Positions 23,760 to 29,877 of a stretch of 38,641 nucleotides of DNA are shown piece after piece (the stretch's first letter is position 1; every line of letters starts with the position of its first letter). The stretch covers positions 1-38,641 of the forward strand of contig CATXJW010000017.1 of assembly GCA_958370325.1 (NCBI GenBank), given 5' to 3'. This stretch comes from an uncultured Collinsella sp. GTDB lineage: Bacteria > Actinomycetota > Coriobacteriia > Coriobacteriales > Coriobacteriaceae. The position numbers were made by a program, and so were the translations under genes. The notes under the pieces are model-generated. The model was not told the DNA's origin and ran no database searches. It worked only from the letters and a program-made list of their open reading frames with translations.

Positions 23760-24113
23760 ATGGACAAGGAGCGTCTTGAACCCAACGGCCCCCAGGAGGA
23801 GGCCATGTGGAGGGCGCAGGTGCTCAGGCGCACCGCCCGCATCTGCTCGGCGAAGGCCAAGGAGCTTGAGCGCATGGCGAAGGTGGACGGCAACGCCCCC
23901 ATGCGCGACAGCGGCACCCTGAAGGACGTGCTCAAGCGCATCGACAACGTGATGGAGTGGCGGTTCGTGAACGCTCTGGGCGAGGTCGTCCTCGACGGGG
24001 ACATCCTCGCGGAGAGCATCGACTGCGAGGCCCTGCGCACCATGCGCTACTGCGTGGCGGAATACCTCAAGCGAATCGAGGAGCGGGAAGCGGAGGGGAA
24101 GGGCGATGAGTGA
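23760..24113 (+). CDS. Small protein of unknown function
   Basis: 117 residues, soluble, charged and mostly helical (e.g. RRTARICSAKAKELERMAKV). Not recognised. ATG 23760 has AAGGAGG at good spacing, supporting a real gene. The stop overlaps the start of the next small gene by 8 bp, so the two form a translationally coupled pair. Located in the early region of the element, upstream of the candidate origin. Confidence 0.75.
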   Translation: MDKERLEPNGPQEEAMWRAQVLRRTARICSAKAKELERMAKVDGNAPMRDSGTLKDVLKRIDNVMEWRFVNALGEVVLDGDILAESIDCEALRTMRYCVAEYLKRIEEREAEGKGDE

Positions 24114-24387
24114 CTACGGCATCAAGACCTACGCCGACCTCGCCGAGACGTGCGGGAACATGGTGCTCGCAAACGAGATGGCAAAGCGCCCGCTTGAGCT
24201 TGTGAGCGGGGACTGGGCGCCGTGGGAGGAGATTTTCCAGTGGTACATCATACAGGACCCGTCGTTTGTCATGGAGCACACGGGCGAGCCGGTGTTCTAC
24301 GACGAGGAGCTTGACCTGTACGTCCTTGGGGTAAATCATCTGGGCACAGCTTGGCGGCTCGTGCCCGCTCCGAAAATCTACGACTGA
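24106..24387 (+). CDS. Small protein of unknown function
   Basis: 93 residues, acidic and rich in aromatic residues (SGDWAPWEEIFQWYIIQDPS, then VFYDEELDLYVLGVNHLGTA). Not recognised. The size and acidity could fit a DNA-mimic or anti-restriction-type protein, but this is speculation. The start ATG at 24106 is preceded by GAGGGGAAGGG and overlaps the previous gene. A strong terminator follows within 12 bp. Confidence 0.75.
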   Translation: MSDYGIKTYADLAETCGNMVLANEMAKRPLELVSGDWAPWEEIFQWYIIQDPSFVMEHTGEPVFYDEELDLYVLGVNHLGTAWRLVPAPKIYD

Positions 24388-24397
24388 AAAGACGCCG

Positions 24398-24436
24398 AAG
24401 GGCGCAGTTCACAATCGCTGCGCCCTTTATTTTTTT
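24398..24436 (+). terminator. Strong terminator after the small-gene pair
   Basis: AAGGGCGCAG / CTGCGCCCTT, a perfect 10-bp stem with a 10-base loop, then TATTTTTTT. Confidence 0.93.
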
Positions 24437-24460
24437 GCTCCGCGCGCACTCAAGACGCGC

Positions 24461-24603
24461 TTTCTACACGTCGTCACTTAACGCCTGGACTTGTAGAAAA
24501 ACTCCGAGAAGATTGCCCCGTTTATGGGGCTTTCCGAAGCGCTTTCTACAACTGTCGCAATCTTCGACAAATTCAACCCCTAAAAACTAACGTATTTTCT
24601 ACA
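24461..24603. repeat. Four TTTCTACA boxes, candidate origin iterons
   Basis: Boxes at 24461-24468, 24543-24550 and 24596-24603 (forward) and 24492-24499 (inverted TGTAGAAA). Two of them extend to GCGCTTTCTACA. The stretch is locally AT-richer than its surroundings and lies in the 500-bp gene-free region beside the helicase gene, where P4-type elements often keep their origin. Origin function is inference. Confidence 0.5.
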
Positions 24604-24686
24604 GCGCTTCGCGCCATATATCAGGAGAAATCGCCTTGGCTCCCTCCGCTATACGCTTCGGGGGCAAAAAAGGCAAAAGGGCATAA

Positions 24687-24784
24687 GGGGGACTGACGCA
24701 GCGTGCGCTGCGGTCGGCATAGCCGACAGTCCCCCTCGATGCGACCTTAGGGTCGCAAACGCTGCGAGCGCAAGGCGCTCGCAG
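24687..24784. other. Dense hairpin cluster, one with three-way-junction layout
   Basis: GGGGGACT / AGTCCCCC (24687-24735) encloses two hairpins, CGCAGCG-tg-CGCTGCG (24697-24712) and GTCGGC-ata-GCCGAC (24713-24727), making a cruciform or three-way junction. Directly after it come TGCGACC-ttag-GGTCGCA (24740-24757) and CTGCGAGCGC-aag-GCGCTCGCAG (24762-24784). No T-run follows on either strand. It lies between the TTTCTACA boxes and the 3' end of the helicase gene. It could be an origin, a packaging or processing structure, or a structured RNA. Confidence 0.65.
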
Positions 24785-24905
24785 ATGCCGTCTCAGAACG
24801 TACGCCAGCGGGCTTGGGTGGCGGCGGAGCGCCACATGAAAAGGGACGGAGGCGAAAAGCCGTCCGTCCCTATCGAAACAGTGGATGCCGCCGTGATCGA
24901 AGCGA

Positions 24906-26660
24906 CTACCCCTGCGGTGCGGGGCAGATCGCTTCGCTTTCGCGGCGGTCTGCACCATGGGGTTCAGCGGGCTGCGGGTTGACTTGCGGCTCGCCTCGCG
25001 GGACGTCTCGCACAAGCCCCTCGTATCGCTCCTTGATGCTGGCGGGCATGCACAGGCGGTTGGTGCTGGAGCCGCGAAAGGCTCTGTCCGTCCACTCGGT
25101 CACTTCGTACTCCGAGATGAGCGGTTCGGGCCAGCCCATCTTTGAGGGGGCGCGGACGGGGTTTTGGGTGGAGCTCCATCCGATGCCGTGCTGGGGCAGG
25201 AGCGCCTTGACCTCCTTGACGAAGACCTGCTTGGACTGAACCCTTCCCGAGGGGTTGTTGCGCCGCGACCAGTGACGGTACAGGTCGTGGAGGAACTGCC
25301 AGGGGAGCAAATCCCAAGCGACTTGCGGCAGGATGTCGTCGAGGAACTGGCGCACGGGGTCGTTCACCTCGCGATACTCGGCAAGGAGCCTGCGCGTCGC
25401 CCCGGGCGCGTCAAGCTCGTAGTAATCGGTCTTTGCGAGGATGCGGTGGAGCACGTATTCGAGGACTTCGGGTCGGTTCAGGTAGTCGCCCTTGATGTAC
25501 TTGCGCTCGCAGCCCTCGAAGCGCTTCTCGAAGGGAATCACCAGAAGGCGGCGGTACAGAGACTCCGACTTGTCGCGAAGCTTCGGCAGCGAGTTGATGC
25601 ACTGAATCATGAAGCCTCGGAACTTCACCGAGCGCGGGTCTTTGAACTTGCGGTTCATCAAGAACGGGTCTCCCGTGATGATGGACTTGAGCGCCGCCGC
25701 ATCGTCCAGGTAGGTGCCCGTGTCGTTCTCGTCGGTGATGATGGCGGAGACGCGCGTGAGGGATTCGAGCTTGAAGTCGTCCCCGAACGCCTTGATGGGG
25801 ATGGACGCCCACGCCCCCTTGCCGCAGAGGTTGCGGGCGAGGGTGCAAAACGTCCCCTTGCCGTTGTTGCCGAGGGTCGAGTACAGCCACGCGCTCTTGT
25901 TCCAGTCGACGTTGGGGCGCACGACCGCACCGAGAACCTGCCAAAGAAGCTCCACGACCTTGGGGTCGTCGGAAAGCTCGTCCATCCACGTCACTACGTC
26001 CCAGTCGGTACCGTCCTCGTTGTTGTGGATGACGGGATTGGGGGCGTCTTCCACGAAGTCCGTCCCGATTTTGGAGGTGAACACCAGCTCGGGGTCGAAA
26101 TCCATGAGAATCTTGTTGCCATAGTCGTACAGGCCGTTGTTCACGGCGACGAGGTCGGGCTTGGTGCAGGGGGACACCACCTCGCACACCGCGCGCAAGA
26201 TCGCAACGACCTCATCGACGTTACGTTTGCTGATCGTTGCGTCATAGCGGCGGATAAGCCGCGTGAGGTTGTCGCTTCTGGTGTCGTAGACGCCCTTGGC
26301 ATCCCCCTCCGACTGGTACACGCCCACGTCGTAGTTTCCGTCCCCCTCGTCTGCCGCCCAGCAGATGAGCTTGGCGTGGTGGAGCCACTTGATGGCAAGC
26401 GCAATCTGGAGGGGCAGAAGCTCCCTGAGCTTCTTGAGGCGCTCGCCCGGCGGTTTCTGGTCGGGGTAGGCGACCTCCAGTCTTGCGCCGATAGGGGCAT
26501 TTTCGTCACGGGGACCGAGGTTGTACTCCTGTATGGCGTTGTTGGTGGCTTGGAGCAGCTCGCCTTCGATGGCCGGCGGAGACGGGATGCTGTCCACGTC
26601 GATGCCCCCAAGATAGTCTTCGGTCACGGTTCTTATAAGCTCGTTATACGTCTGTGCCAT
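24906..26660 (-). CDS. P4-family SF3 helicase / DNA primase-helicase
   Basis: 584 residues. Replication protein of the element. The central D5/SF3 helicase has Walker A GNNGKGTF (~residue 270), Walker B AIITDEND, and motif C with the sensor FMIQCINSLPKLRDKSES followed by RRLLVIPFEKRF. The N-terminal part (~1-200) resembles the D5_N region; a complete primase catalytic domain is not obvious, so the protein may be helicase-only. The C-terminal ~110 residues carry a DNA-binding-like region (LYRHWSRRNNPSGRVQSKQV). ATG 26660 follows GGAGGAG. It is transcribed opposite to the other element genes, toward the repeat- and hairpin-rich stretch. Confidence 0.93.
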   Translation of the reverse strand: MAQTYNELIRTVTEDYLGGIDVDSIPSPPAIEGELLQATNNAIQEYNLGPRDENAPIGARLEVAYPDQKPPGERLKKLRELLPLQIALAIKWLHHAKLICWAADEGDGNYDVGVYQSEGDAKGVYDTRSDNLTRLIRRYDATISKRNVDEVVAILRAVCEVVSPCTKPDLVAVNNGLYDYGNKILMDFDPELVFTSKIGTDFVEDAPNPVIHNNEDGTDWDVVTWMDELSDDPKVVELLWQVLGAVVRPNVDWNKSAWLYSTLGNNGKGTFCTLARNLCGKGAWASIPIKAFGDDFKLESLTRVSAIITDENDTGTYLDDAAALKSIITGDPFLMNRKFKDPRSVKFRGFMIQCINSLPKLRDKSESLYRRLLVIPFEKRFEGCERKYIKGDYLNRPEVLEYVLHRILAKTDYYELDAPGATRRLLAEYREVNDPVRQFLDDILPQVAWDLLPWQFLHDLYRHWSRRNNPSGRVQSKQVFVKEVKALLPQHGIGWSSTQNPVRAPSKMGWPEPLISEYEVTEWTDRAFRGSSTNRLCMPASIKERYEGLVRDVPRGEPQVNPQPAEPHGADRRESEAICPAPQG

Positions 26661-27694
26661 GGCTTCTCCTCCGAATCTTTCGCGGTGTTTTTAGAATGTT
26701 TTACCGTGACATTCGGTGACTGAGAAGACCTCGTTTTCTGCAAAAGCGCAGGTAGAAGGGCTTTCTGTTCGTAAATGAGCGGAAAGCCGGTGTGCTGTTT
26801 TCGTGAAGCGAGGACGCCGCGGCGGAGAAGGTGGCGCGCGGCAGGTCTGGCAGGTGCGCGGCAGGGGTCGGCGCGGCGACTTCCTGCCGCCCTTCCTTCT
26901 GCGGCGATGGGGGCTGAGAGGGCGCTGGCAGTCCTGGCAGCCTAAATAGTACATGGACACAGGTAAAACCGTTCCCCTGCCTTTTCGTGTACGTCTTCTT
27001 CCACCGCTACCCGTTTTGCGGTGGCGGGAGGGGCTGCCAGGGTTGCCAGTCCCGCCTTGCGAGCCTGTGGGCGGGGGTTTGGGATGGCAGTTCGGGTCTG
27101 AAAAGCCCTGCCGCAAGGCTGCCGCGAGGCCGCAACGGCGTCGCCCCGATCATGCAACGACGGGATGAGGCGCGTGCGAGCGTGCGTTGCAAGTGCGGGG
27201 CTTGCCCTGCCGCTTATGGTGACTTTATGGAACTGTTTTCCGAAAAACGCGGCGTGAAAACGGGCGCGTCTCTCTCGTTGCCCTCAGCATCGGTCTTCCC
27301 GGGCGATGCGCCTAAAAACAAGCGCCATCTTCCCCGTTTGGCAAGAATGGCACGGCGGGGTAAGATGTCATCAGGCCGTTTGAGGCCTCGTGCTCTGGCG
27401 CTTCCGTCTCCTCGAAGCGCTAACCACTGGATGCAGGTGGCGTCTCCCATGACGCCTTAAGAGGCTGCCTCGGGGAAACAGAGCCTCCCCACGCCATGTC
27501 CGATGCACCAAACCCCTGCTCGGGCTGGGCAAGGCCAAAAGACCGCTGCAGGTCGGCTCGCGGGACGCGCGAATTGGGTTTCGCCGATTCCCGCATGTCA
27601 GGAAGCGCGGATGTGCGTATCGCATCCGATGGGAGCGCCTTCTGGCCAGGATGCACGCCGCTATTGCGGCTGTGCCTGTTGCCAGGAGGCAGTC
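26661..27694. other. Gene-poor 1-kb stretch with CTGGCAG-type repeats
   Basis: No frame here has both a ribosome site and a recognisable product. Short words such as GGCAG, CTGGCAG and GTTGCCAG recur between about 26840 and 27060. On the minus strand, the same strand as the helicase gene, one frame reads Trp-Gln-Pro and Cys-Gln-x-Cys-Gln motifs. This could be the remains of a lost upstream primase part or a long 5' region. A plus-strand frame from 26987 to 27460 is open but not protein-like. Confidence 0.4.
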
Positions 27695-27919
27695 ATGGCT
27701 ACAAACGAAACCGATTCCATTTTTCTCATCGACTCAAAAGAGGCCGCATTCGTGCTGGGCATCAGCTCTCGCACGCTCGCGAACTGGCGCTGCAAGGGCC
27801 GAGGGCCTGCGTACATTCGCCTGGGCAAGAAGCGCTCCCCTGTGATGTATCGCGTGAGCGACGTGCAGGACTGGATTGTCGAACATCAGGTAAAGGCGAG
27901 CGGAGATGCTCGCCGATAG
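27695..27919 (+). CDS. Excisionase / AlpA-like helix-turn-helix protein
   Basis: 74 residues. MerR/AlpA-type winged HTH (HTH_17): DSKEAAFVLGISSRTLANWR, then GPAYIRLGKKRSPVMYRVSDVQDWI. Directs excision or regulates integrase in this class of element. ATG 27695 follows AGGAGG. The frame is open upstream, but the ribosome site and the family length fix this start. 26 bp precede the integrase gene, same strand, so the two are one operon. Confidence 0.92.
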   Translation: MATNETDSIFLIDSKEAAFVLGISSRTLANWRCKGRGPAYIRLGKKRSPVMYRVSDVQDWIVEHQVKASGDARR

Positions 27920-27945
27920 GCGACGCAAAGGAAGGGAGGTGAAAC

Positions 27946-29163
27946 ATGTCCCGCGTCGCCCTTGAGCTTGGAGAGACAAGCATTGACCGCGCAAAGATTA
28001 CGCCGACGCCCGACGGTGGCTATCGCATGCAGTGGAGCATGCGCTTGCTGAACGGGCGTCTCATCAAGAAGACGACCAAGGGGAAGTGCACCAAAGGCGA
28101 GCTGCGCCGCCGCGCTCATGCCCAAGCTGAGGAAATTCTCGCAACAGGCGGGGGCAGCACTCCTTGGAAGGGCTCGTCGAGCATGCGCGACTATATCCGC
28201 AAAGAGGTAATCCCCGGAATCGAGCGCACCGATGATTCCATCTTGCGACCCCGAACACGGGACAAATACTGCCACGTGCTCAATCTCGCGGCGGAGGCGT
28301 TTGGGGGCTTTCGCATCGCGGACGCGGTTCGCCCACGCAACCTCGAAGGCATCTTGGATGGGATGGCAAGGCGCCACGGCACCTCTACCGCCAAGCATTG
28401 TCAAAAGACGGTGAGCAAATATGTTCTTGAGCCTTTGGTGCGCGACGAGGTAATCGCCCACAACCCCCTCAAGAGCTTCAGGCCGCGTCTGCCTGAGTGC
28501 CGCATGACAAACAAGGCTCCGGGCGGACAGGCGCTCACGCCGGAGGAGCGCGGGCGCGTGCTCGAATACCTGCTTGCGATTGACCCCAATGATGTAAATC
28601 CACCGAAAAGAGGGCGCTATACCGTTGAGGACGTGCGCAATCTGCGCCGCGCTGTCGTTGAGATCACGCTGCTGCAGGCAGTGACGGGGCTTCGCATCAA
28701 CGAGGCGAGACTGCTCAGCCGCGCGAACGTTGAGGACAAGGACGGCTTGCTTAGTGTCACCGTGACGACCGAGGTGTCAAAGACCCATCGCGGGCGTACC
28801 ATCCCCATCCTTGACGAGCGCGTTGCCGAGCGCATGAGGGCGCGGCTGGAAAGAGCGGGGGCCGAACCAGGAGCGCTGCTGTTCCCCGCCCCCGCGGCTC
28901 CTGGCAGCGCGTGGGACATCAACAACGCGCAGCATGCCATTAAGAAGCTCTATCACGAGTTGGCAGACGCCTTGGACATACCCCTTCTCGATAAGGTCTC
29001 GACCCATGTCTGGCGCGCGACCCTCAACACCGAGTGGATGCAGAAAGGCGTTCCCGATTTGATTCGCTCGGCGTATTTCGGGCACAGCCCCGAGGTGAAT
29101 CGCAACTACTATACGGATACGACCAACGTCTCCGTTTTGGTGGACATGCTCCGTACGACCTAG
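27946..29163 (+). CDS. int: Tyrosine recombinase (integrase)
   Basis: 405 residues. Integrates and excises the element at the tRNA-fMet 3' end. It has an N-terminal arm-type DNA-binding part (~15-65), a SAM-like core-binding domain (~75-180) and the catalytic domain (~200-400). Catalytic residues are visible: Arg in TGLRINEARLL, Lys in VSKTHRGR, His and Arg in THVWRATLNTEWM, His in FGHSPEVN, and the Tyr nucleophile in NRNYYTDTT. ATG 27946 has GGGAGGTG upstream. The gene ends 150 bp before attR, with the 28-bp repeat in between. Confidence 0.97.
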   Translation: MSRVALELGETSIDRAKITPTPDGGYRMQWSMRLLNGRLIKKTTKGKCTKGELRRRAHAQAEEILATGGGSTPWKGSSSMRDYIRKEVIPGIERTDDSILRPRTRDKYCHVLNLAAEAFGGFRIADAVRPRNLEGILDGMARRHGTSTAKHCQKTVSKYVLEPLVRDEVIAHNPLKSFRPRLPECRMTNKAPGGQALTPEERGRVLEYLLAIDPNDVNPPKRGRYTVEDVRNLRRAVVEITLLQAVTGLRINEARLLSRANVEDKDGLLSVTVTTEVSKTHRGRTIPILDERVAERMRARLERAGAEPGALLFPAPAAPGSAWDINNAQHAIKKLYHELADALDIPLLDKVSTHVWRATLNTEWMQKGVPDLIRSAYFGHSPEVNRNYYTDTTNVSVLVDMLRTT

Positions 29164-29172
29164 GGGTTCGAG

Positions 29173-29200
29173 GTAATCTGTATGGTAATATGTATGAGCG
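29173..29200 (+). repeat. 28-bp direct repeat, right copy (candidate integrase arm site)
   Basis: Identical to 20835-20862. Directly followed by tandem GTGATTTTAC words (29201 onward), a further candidate binding array before attR. Confidence 0.8.
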
Positions 29201-29313
29201 TGATTTTACGTGATTTTACGTGATACCGAGTGACACTGTTTTGGTCGAAAAATAGGGTTTGAGCTGGGATGATACAGCGTGTGACCTCGGGAAACTAAAA
29301 TTTGAAAAGGGTG

Positions 29314-29352
29314 CCCGGAGGTCGTAGGTTCAAATCCTGCCCCCGCGACCAA
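29314..29352 (+). other. attR core (39 bp)
   Basis: Perfect copy of the tRNA-fMet 3' half with CCA. Only the tRNA 3' part is present, so it is not a second tRNA gene. Confidence 0.95.
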
Positions 29353-29360
29353 GAACTTGC

Positions 29361-29390
29361 AGCTCGTCGGCCTAGCCGGCGAGCTTTTTT
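29361..29390 (+). terminator. Original tRNA-fMet terminator, displaced by integration
   Basis: AGCTCG(T)CGGC-cta-GCCG(G)CGAGCT followed by TTTTTT, eight bases past attR. Before integration it would have followed the tRNA directly. Confidence 0.85.
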
Positions 29391-29440
29391 GTTATTCCGG
29401 GACCGTGCTTTCGGTCCAATTCTCAACCTCTCAAACAAAA

Positions 29441-29735
29441 TCTCGATCTGTAACGCGTAGACCCGATTTGGACGGCTAGATGTTACAGATCGAGATTTTC
29501 CGGCAGCCGGCCCCCGTTTGTCTAAATCTGTAACACGAGGGACGGATTTTGCCGAGTTGTTGTTACAGATTGAGATTTTCTGGCAGGCGGGTTTGGTTTG
29601 TCTCAATCTGTAACAGGTAGGGGTCAAAAGTGGGTCTAGATGTTACAGATTGAGATGTTTGATCGGACCGAATTTGTTCGTCTCGATCTGTAACATCTAG
29701 GGTCGTTTTTGGTCTGCAGGTGTTACAGATTGAGA
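29441..29735. repeat. Array of four 80-bp palindromic units (eight alternating 14-mers)
   Basis: The motif TCTCRATCTGTAAC and its inverse GTTACAGATYGAGA alternate, starting at 29441, 29482, 29521, 29562, 29601, 29642, 29681 and 29722. That is a strict 41/39 bp alternation. Forward-to-inverse gaps are 27 nt and inverse-to-forward gaps 25 nt. The gaps resemble each other only loosely (e.g. TTTTCCGGCAG and TTTTCTGGCAG). Each unit can fold into a hairpin with a 14-bp stem. The region has no gene and lies upstream of the flavoprotein gene. Not a CRISPR: the repeats are too short and inverted, and there are no cas genes. Confidence 0.92.
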
Positions 29736-29877
29736 CAAACCGGGAGCCGGCCCCGTCCCATCCACCTACCGCTACCTGCTATCCGCCGATTTCCGTTGTG
29801 CTGCTGTACCCCCATGTCATATCCTCTAGACAACTACGCGGCATCATCGCCGCCGCGCCTACAAGAGAGGAATATCC

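Larger units (their letters stand above)
20768..29352. mobile_element. 8.6-kb satellite-like integrated element in tRNA-fMet
   Basis: Bounded by perfect 39-bp direct repeats and carrying a tyrosine integrase next to attR, an AlpA-like excisionase, an XRE repressor next to attL, and a P4-type SF3 helicase beside a repeat-rich, hairpin-rich stretch. The cargo is a two-TM coiled-coil protein, an exported protein and two small unknown proteins. There is no terminase, portal, capsid, tail, relaxase or type IV secretion gene. Its size and content resemble P4/PICI-type phage satellites or small integrative plasmids; the sequence does not decide between them. Because both att cores and all recombination genes are intact, it may be excisable. 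Confidence 0.9.

Noticed and set aside
25164..26723. 519-codon open frame on the plus strand
   Set aside because: Antisense to the SF3 helicase gene, which has clear motifs and a ribosome site.
26987..27460. 157-codon plus-strand frame in the gene-poor part of the element
   Set aside because: No Shine-Dalgarno and an Arg/Pro/Ser-rich composition; a short Cys motif alone is not enough.
29314..29352. Second tRNA gene or tRNA pseudogene
   Set aside because: Only the 3' half is present and it matches attL exactly; it is the attR site.
20768..29352. Complete prophage
   Set aside because: No terminase, portal, capsid, tail or lysis genes, and only 8.6 kb.
29441..29735. CRISPR array
   Set aside because: Regular spacing, but the repeats are 14 bp, alternate in orientation, and the gaps are related to each other; no cas genes.
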